64,000 nucleotides of DNA. Origin: Intestinibacter bartlettii. GTDB taxonomy: Bacteria; Bacillota; Clostridia; Peptostreptococcales; Peptostreptococcaceae. The position numbers and the translations under genes are program-made. How positions within the stretch are numbered: position 1 is the first letter of the stretch; each line of letters opens with the position of its first letter. Below the pieces are notes generated by a model. It was given only the letters and a program-made list of their open reading frames with translations. It made no database searches and was not told the DNA's origin. Shown piece after piece: positions 15,943-25,387 of the stretch. The DNA is taken from assembly GCA_025148965.1 (NCBI GenBank), contig CP102273.1:2418001-2482000 (forward strand). The letters run 5' to 3'.

Positions 15943-17091
15943 TTATAAAACTCTTCTTGCATTTACATAAGCTTTTTGATAGTAACTATCATTGAAGTTT
16001 GCAATTACTATTTTCTTTTGACCATAAGATGCATGTATCATTTGCCCATTTCCTATATACATTCCAACATGTGATACATTTCCATCATTAGCTCCGTTAG
16101 TGTCAAAGAATACTAAGTCTCCAGCTTTTAAATTGCTTTTACTTACATATGTTCCGTATTTACTTTGTGCGCTTGAAGTCCTTGGAAGTACTATTCCTGC
16201 CTTATTTTTAAATACATAGTATGTAAATCCTGAACAGTCAAAACTATTTGGTCCTTGTGCTCCCCATACATATGGTTTACCTAATAAAGTTTTTGCATAC
16301 GCTATTACTTCATTAGCTTTTGTTGATACAGTGTTATTGTTGTTGTTAGCATTGTTTCCATTTGAACCTGGCACTGTATTTTGTAAATAAGAGCTATCTA
16401 CATATCCTGTTTTTCCATTGTAGTTTATTTTTGACCAACCATTTGATGTTGATAATACTGTTACTTTTTCTTTGTATTCTAATTTTCCTAATTTAGAATA
16501 ACTTGTTCCTGCTCCACTTCTTACATTTAATCCAGAAGTCGTATTTACATATTTTGTAGTTCCTGTTGTTTCATTGTTAGTATTATCATTAGTTGAACCT
16601 GGTACTGTACTTTTTAAGTAAGAGCTATCTACATACCCTGTTTTTCCATTGTAGTTTATTTTTGACCAACCATTTGATGTTGATAGTACTGTTACCTTTT
16701 CTTTGTATTCTAATTTTCCTAATTTAGAGTAACTTGTTCCTGCCCCACTTCTCACATTTAGCCCTACTGATGCACTTACATATTTTGTAGTTCCAGTAGT
16801 AGAATTATCAGTTGTACCTTTTGTTACATAATCTCCATGTACATATCCTGTAACTCCATTATATTTTACTTTTAGCCAACTTCCTGATGTGCTTATGTAC
16901 TCAACTTTTTGCCCATTCATTAATACATTAATTATACTGTAACTTGTAGATGGACCTGTTCTAAAATTTAGTGATGAAGCCGTAACAGTTCTCATATCAG
17001 TAGCAGCATCTACATGTGATGCATTCATTAATGGTAATGCCACTGATGCCATCATAGCACTTGCTATAATGTATTTCTTGTTTATACTCAT
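15943..17091 (-). CDS. Secreted NlpC/P60 endopeptidase with three SH3 domains
   Basis: A 382-residue exported peptidoglycan hydrolase: signal peptide (MSINKKYIIASAMMASVALP..., cleavage after VDA), three SH3 domains (about residues 30-90, 102-160, 173-232) and a C-terminal NlpC/P60 domain with Cys in NSFDCSGFTYY and His in SHVGMYIG. SH3 repeats two and three are nearly identical in protein and largely so in DNA, a sign of recent internal duplication. GGGAG is six bases before the ATG at 17091; in-frame TTG (17106) and ATG (17097) lie on or next to the ribosome-binding site and are rejected. The catalytic domain closely matches that of the gene downstream. Confidence 0.92.
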   Translation of the reverse strand: MSINKKYIIASAMMASVALPLMNASHVDAATDMRTVTASSLNFRTGPSTSYSIINVLMNGQKVEYISTSGSWLKVKYNGVTGYVHGDYVTKGTTDNSTTGTTKYVSASVGLNVRSGAGTSYSKLGKLEYKEKVTVLSTSNGWSKINYNGKTGYVDSSYLKSTVPGSTNDNTNNETTGTTKYVNTTSGLNVRSGAGTSYSKLGKLEYKEKVTVLSTSNGWSKINYNGKTGYVDSSYLQNTVPGSNGNNANNNNNTVSTKANEVIAYAKTLLGKPYVWGAQGPNSFDCSGFTYYVFKNKAGIVLPRTSSAQSKYGTYVSKSNLKAGDLVFFDTNGANDGNVSHVGMYIGNGQMIHASYGQKKIVIANFNDSYYQKAYVNARRVL

Positions 17092-17227
17092 ACTCATCTC
17101 TCCCAATGTTTTTTTTGAGTATATTAAATACTCGCTCCTATATTTTACATTATTTAACTAAACTTTGTCAAAGTTTATCGAATTTTATCTTTTTTAATGG
17201 CTTTTAATTGATATAATTTCAATTATC

Positions 17228-17255
17228 TTGACATAAAAAAAATAGTTTGTATTAT
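17228..17255 (+). promoter_or_regulatory. Promoter of the deoxyinosine glycosylase gene
   Basis: TTGACA (17228-17233) and TATTAT (17250-17255) with a 16-base spacer lie 40 bases before the ATG at 17295. Confidence 0.55.
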
Positions 17256-17294
17256 TAAATTATAAAGTTTATTATTTTAGAAAGGATTATTACA

Positions 17295-17789
17295 ATGGAA
17301 ACTGTAAAACATGAAATCCCACCAGTCTACGATAAAAATTCTAAAATACTTATTTTAGGATCTTTCCCCTCAGTAAAATCTAGGGAAAATCAATTTTTCT
17401 ATCATCATCCCCAAAATAGATTTTGGAAGGTTTTATCTGGTGTTGTAGGCTGTGATATACCTGTAACTATAGATGATAAAAAGGAGTTTTTGCTAAATAA
17501 CAATATCGCCGTTTGGGATGTTATAGCAAGTTGTGAAATTGAAGGTTCTAGTGATAGCAGCATAAAAAATGTTGTTGTGAATGATTTAAACAAAATTATA
17601 GATACTTGTGATATAAAACAAATATTTTGTAACGGCGGAAAGTCATTTGAGCTTTATAAAAAATACTGTGAAAAAAATACAAATTTAAAAGCTATAAAAC
17701 TTCCATCAACTAGCCCTGCAAATGCTAGGTTTTCACTAGAAAAACTAATCAATGAATGGCAGATTATTAAAAATTTTCTATATCAATAA
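17295..17789 (+). CDS. DNA-deoxyinosine glycosylase (uracil-DNA glycosylase superfamily)
   Basis: A 164-residue base-excision repair enzyme of the UDG superfamily. The first motif LILGSFPSVKSRE and the following FYHHPQNRFWKVL are typical of the deoxyinosine/mismatch glycosylase branch; the late motif LPSTSPANA supplies the active-site Ser/Asn loop. It removes hypoxanthine (and possibly uracil) from DNA in the cytoplasm. It has its own promoter and stands alone. Assignment to the deoxyinosine-specific subgroup rests on length and the first motif. Confidence 0.83.
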   Translation: METVKHEIPPVYDKNSKILILGSFPSVKSRENQFFYHHPQNRFWKVLSGVVGCDIPVTIDDKKEFLLNNNIAVWDVIASCEIEGSSDSSIKNVVVNDLNKIIDTCDIKQIFCNGGKSFELYKKYCEKNTNLKAIKLPSTSPANARFSLEKLINEWQIIKNFLYQ

Positions 17790-17862
17790 ATAATTGTTTG
17801 AAGTAAACTTGAGCCTATGGTATTATATAATTTCTAAGACTCAAATTTTAGGAGGAAATAAA

Positions 17863-18201
17863 ATGGAAAATTTACCAAATTGCCCAAAATGCAATTCTGA
17901 ATACACTTATGAAGATGGATCACTTGTAGTTTGCCCAGAATGTGGTTATGAGTGGAACCCAAATACTCAAGAAGAAGAAAACGTAATAAAAGACGTTAAC
18001 GGAAACGTTCTAAACGATGGAGATTCTGTAACAGTTGTTAAAGACTTAAAAGTTAAAGGAGCTTCTTCTTCAATAAAAATAGGAACTAAAGTTAAAAATA
18101 TAAGATTAGTTCCAGATGCTGCTGATGGACATGATATAGAATGTAAAATAGATGGTTTCGGAGCTATGAAACTTAAATCTTCAGTTGTTAAAAAAGCATA
18201 A
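17863..18201 (+). CDS. YjdM/PhnA-like zinc-ribbon protein
   Basis: A 112-residue protein with an N-terminal zinc ribbon ([22 protein letters not shown]) and a C-terminal beta-barrel beginning at [16 protein letters not shown]. This layout matches the YjdM (formerly PhnA) family exactly, though its function is not established. The frame is open upstream, but AGGAGG at 17850-17856 selects the ATG at 17863. A terminator follows. Confidence 0.88.
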   Translation: MENLPNCPKCNSEYTYEDGSLVVCPECGYEWNPNTQEEENVIKDVNGNVLNDGDSVTVVKDLKVKGASSSIKIGTKVKNIRLVPDAADGHDIECKIDGFGAMKLKSSVVKKA

Positions 18202-18220
18202 TTTAAATATTTAATAACTT

Positions 18221-18246
18221 AAGCCGGCGATTTGCTGGCTTTTTTG
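18221..18246 (+). terminator. Terminator of the YjdM-like gene
   Basis: AAGCCGGC (18221-18228) pairs with GCTGGCTT (18234-18241, one G-T pair), followed by TTTTTT. Confidence 0.85.
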
Positions 18247-18400
18247 TTGTGAAAAATATTATTTATAGTATAATTAACTTAAATATACTAGAGTATAATC
18301 AAATCACTTTTAAAAACAAACATCATTATTTTTTTGGGTTATTAAAATCAGCTATTGCTCTAAGGTGGGGAAAATATTTATATCCTTGGAGGAAAATTTT

Positions 18401-20134
18401 ATGTGGTATGTTAATTTTAAAAAGACTAGATGTAAAAGTTGTTATGCCTGTGCGCGCGTCTGTCCAGTTAATGCAATTAAATTTAAAAACGAGCAAGCTC
18501 AAATTCTAAAAGACAGATGCATAGTATGTAATGAATGTTCAAAAGCTTGCCCTCAAAAGAATTCAATTTTAAAATCAGAAGTATCAAAAATTAAATTTTT
18601 TTTTAAAAATAAAAACAAAGTTGCAGTTTCTATTGCACCGAGTTTTGTTTCTATATTCGGTGAAAATAGTCACAAAATCCCTACTGCCCTAAAAAAATTA
18701 GGTTTTACATATGTTGAGGAAACTGTTATCGCAACAAATCCTGTATTAGAACAATACAATCATTATGCAGATTTGGACGATGGTGAAAACTACTTCACAA
18801 GTTTTTGCCCAACTATAAACAACTTAATTGAAAAGCACTTCCCTCAGTTTACAAAAAATCTAATACCTGTAGTATCTCCTTTTCTATGTCACACTCGACT
18901 TATGAAAAGTAAATACCATACTGATACGAAGGTCGTGTTTATCGGCCCTTGTCTTGCAAAAAAAGATGAAGGTTCTACTGATGTAAGTGTCGATGCTGTT
19001 ATAACTTTTGCCGAGCTTCAAAAATGGTTTAAAAAAGAAAATATAAATTTAGATGAACTTGAAGAAGGTGAATTCGATGTAATTTGTAAAGATAGACTGT
19101 TATTCCCTATCGTCGGCCAAACAACTCGTGTTATAAATGACAAAAATCCAGTAAAAAAAGTTATTACTGTTGAAGGTGTAAAAGACTGCATCGATATATT
19201 GCACGCACTAGAAGAAGGTCGTTTTACAAATACAATATTTGAAATGAGCGCCTGTATTCATAGTTGTCTAAATGGTTCTGGACTTGATAATCACAAGACC
19301 ACTTATCAAGAAAGAGAAATAAACGTCAGAAATTATAGACAAAAATGTAAAATAAAATATAAAGATTTTGATGATAAATATCCTTATGAAGACTATCTAG
19401 ATAAAACTCCTTTAGGGAAAATTTTTACTCCTAAAAAAGTTGAGCTCAAGGTTCCAAATGATGATGAACTCTACTCTATTTTAAAATCTATGGGTAAAAC
19501 TACTTTAAAAGATGAGCTCAACTGTGGTGGATGTGGATATAAAACTTGTAGGGACCATGCTATAGCTATTTATAACAGTATTTCAGAAATCAACATGTGT
19601 TCACCTTATATGAGACAAAAAGCTGAGAATATAGCAAATTTGATATTTGAATCATCGCCTTTTTTAATAGGGCTTGTTGATAAAGAAATGAATATTTTAG
19701 AGTTTAACAGTAATGCTAAGCAATTTTTCGATATAAAAGACGACGACTATATCGGCTATCCTATGTTTATGTATGTAGACGATGCTGCTTTTTACGATTG
19801 TTTGAATAACTATAAAAACATCTACAACAATATTGTTCCAATTGAAGATATGAATAAAACACTATCTCAAGATATTTTCTGGCTTCATGATGAGGAGATT
19901 TTTATGTGGATGGCATATGATATTACAGAGAAAATAGAAAATAAAAAGCACGCCGATCAAGTTAAACAAGATACTATGGAACTCGCCCAAACTGTTATAA
20001 ATAAACAGATGACAGTTGTTCAAGAAATAGGAAGACTTCTTGGTGAGACAACTGCCGAAACAAAGGTTATTTTAAGCCGTGTTAAAAACTTAATCAATGA
20101 AGATAATAGTTCTGATAATTTGAGAAATCCATAG
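18401..20134 (+). CDS. Sensory [FeFe]-hydrogenase-like protein with PAS domain (first copy)
   Basis: A 577-residue iron-sulfur protein. Domains in order: two [4Fe-4S] ferredoxin motifs (CKSCYACARVCP, CIVCNECSKACP), an H-cluster domain with L1 TSFCPTI, L2 IGPCLAKKDE and L3 MSACIHSCLNGSG, a second Fe-S domain (LNCGGCGYKTCRDHAIAI) and a PAS domain (from about residue 425). All four H-cluster ligand Cys are kept, but the proton-relay Cys of catalytic enzymes (TSCCP) is Phe, as expected for group C sensory enzymes (HydS). GGAGG eight bases before the ATG sets the start; a GTG at 18365 is rejected. A paralogue and a SpoIIE-type phosphatase follow 1.6 kb downstream. Confidence 0.82.
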   Translation: MWYVNFKKTRCKSCYACARVCPVNAIKFKNEQAQILKDRCIVCNECSKACPQKNSILKSEVSKIKFFFKNKNKVAVSIAPSFVSIFGENSHKIPTALKKLGFTYVEETVIATNPVLEQYNHYADLDDGENYFTSFCPTINNLIEKHFPQFTKNLIPVVSPFLCHTRLMKSKYHTDTKVVFIGPCLAKKDEGSTDVSVDAVITFAELQKWFKKENINLDELEEGEFDVICKDRLLFPIVGQTTRVINDKNPVKKVITVEGVKDCIDILHALEEGRFTNTIFEMSACIHSCLNGSGLDNHKTTYQEREINVRNYRQKCKIKYKDFDDKYPYEDYLDKTPLGKIFTPKKVELKVPNDDELYSILKSMGKTTLKDELNCGGCGYKTCRDHAIAIYNSISEINMCSPYMRQKAENIANLIFESSPFLIGLVDKEMNILEFNSNAKQFFDIKDDDYIGYPMFMYVDDAAFYDCLNNYKNIYNNIVPIEDMNKTLSQDIFWLHDEEIFMWMAYDITEKIENKKHADQVKQDTMELAQTVINKQMTVVQEIGRLLGETTAETKVILSRVKNLINEDNSSDNLRNP

Positions 20135-20151
20135 TTTTTATATTCAAATAC

Positions 20152-20187
20152 AAAAAGGAGTTGCAGTTAAAATCTACAACTCCTCTA
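20152..20187. terminator. Bidirectional terminator between the hydrogenase-like and RHH genes
   Basis: GGAGTTG (20157-20163) pairs with CAACTCC (20177-20183). The minus-strand side has TTTTTG and the plus-strand side TCTATTTAT, so it mainly ends the SPFH/RHH transcript. Confidence 0.6.
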
Positions 20188-20209
20188 TTTATGCGTTTAA
20201 AATATAACC

Positions 20210-20398
20210 TTATTCTCCATCTTTACTATTTTTTTTACTCCCCTTCTTACGTGCTTTTACACATTCAGTAAGGAGATATTCTATCTGACCATTTATCGAT
20301 CTAAACTCATCTTCTGACCACAAAGCAAGTTCATTCCACAGAGTTGGCGAAATTCTAAGCAAAATTTGTTTTTTACTTTTATCCTTTTTTTCAGCCAT
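20210..20398 (-). CDS. Arc-like ribbon-helix-helix protein
   Basis: A 62-residue basic protein with a ribbon-helix-helix core (KKQILLRISPTLWNELALWS ... SINGQIEYLLTECVKAR), the fold of the Arc/MetJ class of DNA-binding proteins. It begins six bases after the stop of the SPFH gene, and both are one transcript. The pairing of an SPFH membrane protein with a small Arc-like protein is seen in many bacteria, but the role is unknown to me; it may tie membrane state to gene expression or DNA. Confidence 0.75.
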   Translation of the reverse strand: MAEKKDKSKKQILLRISPTLWNELALWSEDEFRSINGQIEYLLTECVKARKKGSKKNSKDGE

Positions 20399-20404
20399 AA
20401 CTAT

Positions 20405-21400
20405 CTAATAAATTGAGCCGCTATTTACAATTGGTTGAGCATCTTTGTTCCCACATAGTACTACAAGTAAGTTGCTCACCATAGCAGCCTTTCTCTCATC
20501 GTCTAATTCAACAACTTCTTTTTCACTTAGAGAATTAAGCGCCATCTCAACCATACCAACAGCACCTTCTACTATTTTCTTACGTGCTGCAATTATTGCC
20601 TCTGCTTGTTGACGTTGCAACATTGCTGCTGCAATTTCTGGTGCATAAGATAAGTGAGTTATACGTACCTCTTCTACTTCTATTCCTGCGATTTCTACAC
20701 GTTTTTGAAGTTCTTCTTTTAGTCTGTCTGCTATCTCTTGGCTACTTCCACGAAGAGATTTTTCTCTATGGTCTTCTGTATCTTCTGAATCATATGGATA
20801 AAGTCTAGCGACATTTCTTATAGTTGAGTCGCATTGTATTGATAAAAATGTCTTGTAGTTTTCTACATTAAATACAGCCTTTGTAGGGTTGACAACCTTC
20901 CAAATAACTATTGTTCCTATTATTATCGGATTTCCTAGTTCATCATTAACCTTTTGTTTTTGGTTGTTTAGAGTCATCGCTTTTAAAGATACCTTCTTTG
21001 TATTTGATGTTTTACTTTCATCATCTGAATCTTTTTCACCAGTTTTACTAAGCTTTGTAACTTGTGATTCATAAGTTGGATTTATAGCACTTACAAATGG
21101 GTTTACAAAGAAGAAACCAGGCTTTTTAAGTGTTCCATAATATTTACCGAATAATACAAAGACTACTGATTCATTTGGATTTACTATTTTTAATCCACAA
21201 AGCATAAATATCGCTACAATAAATAAAATTATCGTTATCACTAAAAATATAGGATTATCGTATGCAATTAAAGTACCTACTCCTAGTGTTGGAGATATTA
21301 TAAATAGTATTCCTATAATAAGAGCTATCCATCCACTCATAGGATTTAGTTCTTTTTCCTCTATCGAGTTCTCTTGTTTTACAAAATTATTCTCACTCAT
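20405..21400 (-). CDS. SPFH/Band 7 domain membrane protein
   Basis: A 331-residue protein with two N-terminal transmembrane segments (about residues 22-46 and 52-72) followed directly by an SPFH domain: [20 protein letters not shown] is its first strand pair and [20 protein letters not shown] its last. A coiled coil ([19 protein letters not shown]) completes it. Such proteins form oligomeric rings or cages at the membrane and organise microdomains. An insertion rich in Asp/Ser ([13 protein letters not shown]) sits inside the SPFH domain. GGAGGGG precedes the ATG. It forms an operon with the Arc-like gene, flanked on both sides by hydrogenase-like sensors. Confidence 0.87.
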   Translation of the reverse strand: MSENNFVKQENSIEEKELNPMSGWIALIIGILFIISPTLGVGTLIAYDNPIFLVITIILFIVAIFMLCGLKIVNPNESVVFVLFGKYYGTLKKPGFFFVNPFVSAINPTYESQVTKLSKTGEKDSDDESKTSNTKKVSLKAMTLNNQKQKVNDELGNPIIIGTIVIWKVVNPTKAVFNVENYKTFLSIQCDSTIRNVARLYPYDSEDTEDHREKSLRGSSQEIADRLKEELQKRVEIAGIEVEEVRITHLSYAPEIAAAMLQRQQAEAIIAARKKIVEGAVGMVEMALNSLSEKEVVELDDERKAAMVSNLLVVLCGNKDAQPIVNSGSIY

Positions 21401-21712
21401 AGTTTACCCCTCCTTTTGATTTACTACCTGTGAAATTTAATCTAAATATAATTTTGATATTATTTTGATATCATTTTTATAGTTAAATAATAACCTAATT
21501 TCCAATAATTTTCCAGTTACATTTTTGTAATATTTCTAACTTTTCTTGATGCATATACACAAAATAGGCTGTCAATTCACTTTAAATTCTAGACAAGATT
21601 TCAAACTCCATCAACTCGCGTGTAATAGTAAATATTTGGAAAGTATAGTATAATTTTAATAAATCAAAACAATTTAAATCTAGAACTTTTATTTATAAAG
21701 GGGGTAAATTTA
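21401..21712. other. Divergent intergenic region between SPFH and second hydrogenase-like gene
   Basis: About 310 bases holding promoters for both directions. A minus-strand TTGGAA-18-TATAAA is possible for SPFH, and a plus-strand TATAAT at about 21649 precedes the hydrogenase-like gene but lacks a good -35, which would suit an activated promoter. No hairpin or RNA was recognised. Confidence 0.4.
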
Positions 21713-23434
21713 ATGTCTTCTAATTTTTCTAAAAAAGGATGTAGAGGATGTTATGCTTGTGTCAGAGTCTGCCCTGTCGACGCAATTGTTATAAAAGGTG
21801 GCCAAGCAGACATTCTTATGGATAGATGTATTTTATGTGGTAGGTGTTCAAAAGCCTGTCCACAACATTACAGAGTTGAAAAAACGAGTATCAACAGTGT
21901 TAAAAACTTTATCAAAAGTGGTGAAACTGTAATCGCCTCAGTAGCTCCAAGTTTTGCTTCGGCATTTGGAAAACAAAGTCTTAAAATCCCAGCAGTACTT
22001 AGACATCTTGGCTTTACACATGTTGAAGATTCTGGTATTACAACAAAACCTATCTTTGATATATACAATGCATATGCAAATGAAAAAGATAATGAAAACT
22101 ACATTACATCTATGTGTCCTACTATAAATCATCTTATTCAAAAGCATTATCCAGAGCTAACAAATTCAATTATTCCAGTGGTTCCACCATTTATAAGTCA
22201 TGGACGTTTTCTAAAACACAAATACGGTACAGATAATAAAGTTGTATTTATCGGCCCTTGTGTTGCAAAGAAAACTGACGCAACTAAAGAAATTTGTGTT
22301 GATGAAGTTATAACTTTTTATGAATTACAAAAATGGTTACAATCTGAAAATTTGAATTTAGAAGATTTTCCAATTGAGCCATTTGATTATATTTATAAGG
22401 ATAAAATCATATTCCCAATAGCAGGGGAAACTTCCGATTTTATAGAAAGTAAAAATCCTTCTAAAACAGTTTTCTGTGTAAATGGTATTGAAGATTGTAA
22501 AAGTGTTCTAAACTCTATAAAAAACGGCAAATTTGAAAATACATTCTTTGAAATGAATGCCTGTAACCATGGTTGTCTTTACGGTTCCGACTTAGACAAA
22601 GACGATAGATGCTTCTTTGAAGTTAAACGTGATCTAATAAATAATAAGCAAAAATATATAGATTTGTTCCAGGCAAAGGCGGTTAAAAATCCATATGAAG
22701 ATATAGCTTTAGATGTTTTACTTTATAAAGAATATCCACCAAAACCATTTAAATTTGAACAACCTACTGAATATGAAATAAAAGAAATTCTAAAAACAAT
22801 GGGTAAAACTTCAAGAGCTGATGAGTTAAACTGTGGTAGCTGTGGATACAAAACATGTCGTGAAAAAGCAATTGCAGTTTTTAACGGTATTGCCGAACCG
22901 TCAATGTGTCTTCCTTATATGAGAAATAGGGCTGAAAGTTTATCTAATATAATCTGTGAATCTTCACCAAACTTAATCGGACTTGTTGATAAAGATTTGA
23001 TGATTATAGAGCTAAATCCAGCTGCTGAATCATTTTTCAAAATTGAAAAAGATGAAGCCGATGGTATGCCTCTTGGAATGTATTTAGATGACCAAGAATT
23101 TGAACGTGTTAGAACATTTAGAAAAAATGTCCGCAACGAAAAAATAACTTTTGAGGAATATGATAATTCTACAATATTACAAACTATCTATTGGCTAGAA
23201 CAAAACCAAATGTTTTTATGGCTTGCTGTCGATATCACAAAAGACGAAAGAGCCAAGGAAAAGCTTCAAACTTTAAAAATAGAAACTGTAGAAATGGCAC
23301 AACAAGTTATTGCAAAACAAATGACTGTTGCCCAGGAAATTGCAAGTTTACTTGGTGAAACAACTGCCGAAACAAAAATAACTTTAACAAAACTTAAAAA
23401 TTTCATCTTAGATGATGAAGAAGGGAAAGAATAA
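21713..23434 (+). CDS. Sensory [FeFe]-hydrogenase-like protein with PAS domain (second copy)
   Basis: A 573-residue paralogue of the protein at 18401 with the same domain order: ferredoxin motifs CRGCYACVRVCP and CILCGRCSKACP, H-cluster motifs TSMCPTI, IGPCVAKKTD and MNACNHGCLYGSD, the Fe-S motif LNCGSCGYKTCREKAIAV, PAS (from about residue 425) and a helical tail. The proton-relay Cys is Met here, and the acidic residue after the L2 Lys pair is shifted, so hydrogen turnover is probably weak or lost. Its stop overlaps the next start by one base (TAATG), so it is translationally coupled to a SpoIIE-type phosphatase, the arrangement known for HydS sensors. Confidence 0.83.
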   Translation: MSSNFSKKGCRGCYACVRVCPVDAIVIKGGQADILMDRCILCGRCSKACPQHYRVEKTSINSVKNFIKSGETVIASVAPSFASAFGKQSLKIPAVLRHLGFTHVEDSGITTKPIFDIYNAYANEKDNENYITSMCPTINHLIQKHYPELTNSIIPVVPPFISHGRFLKHKYGTDNKVVFIGPCVAKKTDATKEICVDEVITFYELQKWLQSENLNLEDFPIEPFDYIYKDKIIFPIAGETSDFIESKNPSKTVFCVNGIEDCKSVLNSIKNGKFENTFFEMNACNHGCLYGSDLDKDDRCFFEVKRDLINNKQKYIDLFQAKAVKNPYEDIALDVLLYKEYPPKPFKFEQPTEYEIKEILKTMGKTSRADELNCGSCGYKTCREKAIAVFNGIAEPSMCLPYMRNRAESLSNIICESSPNLIGLVDKDLMIIELNPAAESFFKIEKDEADGMPLGMYLDDQEFERVRTFRKNVRNEKITFEEYDNSTILQTIYWLEQNQMFLWLAVDITKDERAKEKLQTLKIETVEMAQQVIAKQMTVAQEIASLLGETTAETKITLTKLKNFILDDEEGKE

Positions 23435-24591
23435 TGAGATATTTTATTGATTTTGCATCTGGAAGTCTTATTAAATATGGCGAAGAACTTTGTGGCGATA
23501 ATGTAGAATTTTATGTTGATAACGATATGAGTGTTGCTGTTTTATCTGATGGACTCAGCAGCGGTGTTAAGGCGAATATTTTAGCTACTCTTACTTCTAC
23601 AATTGCACTTACTATGATAAAAAATGGGCTTACTATAGAAGAAACTGTAGAAACTATTATCCAAACACTGCCTGTTGATGCTCAAAAAAACATCGCCTAC
23701 TCTACTTTTACTATTGTAAAAATTACAGACCACAACAAGGCATATATCGCTGAATTTGATGGTCCTGAGACTTTCTTTTTGAGAAGAGGTCAAATTGAAA
23801 GAATCCATTACACAGAAACAAATATATGTGGCAAATTGGTTCGTGAAGCTAGTATAGATTTAAAAGAAAATGACGTTATGGTTTTTGTAAGTGACGGCGC
23901 TCTCTATGCAAGTGCTGGACAATCTCTTAATTTAAATTGGAAATGGGAAGATATTGCTAAACATCTTAAAATTAATGTAAGAGATTCGATGTCTGCTCTT
24001 GATATAAAAAACAACTTATTAGGAGTTTGTGACCAAATGTACTTATTTGAGCCTGGAGATGATACTACAGTCTGCGTTTTAAAAGCTGTGAAACCGAAAA
24101 AGGTAAAACTTTTCACTGGTCCGCCTTCACATAAAGAAGACGATGCCAAGGTTGTTCACGAACTTATGAACAACGCTGATATCAGAATTGTAAGCGGTGG
24201 CACAACTTCACAAATCGTAGCCCGTGAACTAGGTGTCGAAGTTAAATCAAGCACTGAAATATACGACAAAGAAGTCCCTCCAATAGCATATATCCAAGGG
24301 GTTGACTTAGTCACAGAAGGTGTGCTTACACTTTCCAAAACAATAGATAGATTAAAATCACTGTCTAAATCACTTGATTCAGACATATTCAAAGCTAAAG
24401 ACGGTGCATCACAGATGGCTAAACTTTTATATAGCGCATCACATATAAAACTATTAGTCGGAAGATCACTCAATATCGCCAACGCCGAATCATCGTTCCA
24501 AAGAGACTTGGAACTAAGACTGCACGTTGTTGGTGAACTCGAAAAGATTTTAGTTAAATTAGGAAAAATCGTTACAGTTGAATATTATTAA
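23434..24591 (+). CDS. SpoIIE/PP2C-type serine phosphatase
   Basis: A 385-residue cytoplasmic phosphatase. The SpoIIE-type PP2C core spans about residues 1-215, with metal-binding acidic residues in GDNVEFY, VLSDGLSSGVKAN, FVSDGAL and EPGDDTTVCVLK. The C-terminal 170 residues, rich in helices, are of unknown type and may sense or bind a partner. No transmembrane segment is present. Translation is coupled to the hydrogenase-like sensor, suggesting that the sensor controls the phosphatase, which in turn would act on a phosphoserine protein such as an anti-sigma antagonist; that last step is inference and no such partner is in the window. Confidence 0.85.
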   Translation: MRYFIDFASGSLIKYGEELCGDNVEFYVDNDMSVAVLSDGLSSGVKANILATLTSTIALTMIKNGLTIEETVETIIQTLPVDAQKNIAYSTFTIVKITDHNKAYIAEFDGPETFFLRRGQIERIHYTETNICGKLVREASIDLKENDVMVFVSDGALYASAGQSLNLNWKWEDIAKHLKINVRDSMSALDIKNNLLGVCDQMYLFEPGDDTTVCVLKAVKPKKVKLFTGPPSHKEDDAKVVHELMNNADIRIVSGGTTSQIVARELGVEVKSSTEIYDKEVPPIAYIQGVDLVTEGVLTLSKTIDRLKSLSKSLDSDIFKAKDGASQMAKLLYSASHIKLLVGRSLNIANAESSFQRDLELRLHVVGELEKILVKLGKIVTVEYY

Positions 24592-24604
24592 TTCGTAAAA
24601 AAAA

Positions 24605-24645
24605 ATAAAATCGCAAAAACCCGTATTGGATTTTTGCGATTTTGT
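24605..24645. terminator. Bidirectional terminator between the phosphatase gene and rpsD
   Basis: AAAATCGCAAAAA (24607-24619) and TTTTTGCGATTTT (24631-24643) are perfect inverted copies around an 11-base loop. Confidence 0.85.
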
Positions 24646-24708
24646 AGTTCTTGAATGAAGTAAATAGATTGAAATTGAACTTAGTTTTTCAAAATTATAT
24701 CTTAGATA

Positions 24709-25302
24709 TTATTTTGAGTAGAACTCAACGATTAGTATTTCGTCAATTTCGATTGGCACTTCTTGTCTCTCTGGTAATCTTGTTAATACACCTGAGAATT
24801 TGTCCATATCTTTACTTAAGTAAGGATATTCGTTTAAAGCACCACTTTCAAAGTTTTCTTTAAACATTACATTAGTTCTAGATTTTTCTCTTAAAGAAAC
24901 TTCATCTCCTACTTGTACTGCAAAAGAAGGTATATCTACTTTTTTACCGTTTACTAATATATGTCCGTGAACTACCATTTGACGTGCTTGTCTTATAGAG
25001 TTTGCGAATCCTAATCTGTAAACAACGTTGTCTAATCTACATTCTAGCATTTGTATTAAAGCTACACCTGTTGATTCTTTTGATTTTTCAGCTTTCTTAA
25101 CGTAGTTTCTGAATTGTTTCTCTAATACACCATAATAAGCTCTAAGTCTTTGTTTTTCTAATAATTGAAGTCCATATGGTGAAAGTTTTTTGTCTGCTCT
25201 AGAAGTTCCTCTTCCAGCTCTATCCATTGCTTTTGGATGTCCGCACACATTTAATCCTAAACGTCTGCATTGTTTAAATCTTGGTCCCATCATTTTTGCC
25301 AT
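24709..25302 (-). CDS. rpsD: 30S ribosomal protein S4
   Basis: This 197-residue protein binds 16S rRNA and begins assembly of the small subunit body. The N-terminal S4 domain ([21 protein letters not shown]) and the S4 RNA-binding fold ([20 protein letters not shown]) are intact; length is normal for Firmicutes. In many of these bacteria a second rpsD copy sits in the ribosomal alpha operon; this one stands alone with its own promoter. A hairpin directly before its ribosome-binding site (AAGGAG) may allow S4 to regulate its own translation. Confidence 0.97.
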   Translation of the reverse strand: MAKMMGPRFKQCRRLGLNVCGHPKAMDRAGRGTSRADKKLSPYGLQLLEKQRLRAYYGVLEKQFRNYVKKAEKSKESTGVALIQMLECRLDNVVYRLGFANSIRQARQMVVHGHILVNGKKVDIPSFAVQVGDEVSLREKSRTNVMFKENFESGALNEYPYLSKDMDKFSGVLTRLPERQEVPIEIDEILIVEFYSK

Positions 25303-25315
25303 TTTTGTTGTTCTC

Positions 25316-25387
25316 CTTAAAAATTATATTTGCCGCGATAATTTTTAAAGCCAATATTATTATAGCACTTGTTTTTGTTGTTGTAAA
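25316..25387 (-). promoter_or_regulatory. rpsD promoter and leader hairpin
   Basis: The minus strand has TTTACA (25387-25382), 17 bases, TATAAT (25364-25359). The short leader then forms TTAAAAATTAT / ATAATTTTTAA around the loop CGCGGCAAAT, ending directly at the AAGGAG site. The promoter is well supported; a role of the hairpin in autoregulation is inference. Confidence 0.65.

Noticed and set aside
15943-17091. CRISPR-like repeats
   Set aside because: The repeated sequence is in frame and encodes SH3 domains of a secreted hydrolase; there are no short regular repeats with unique spacers anywhere in the window.
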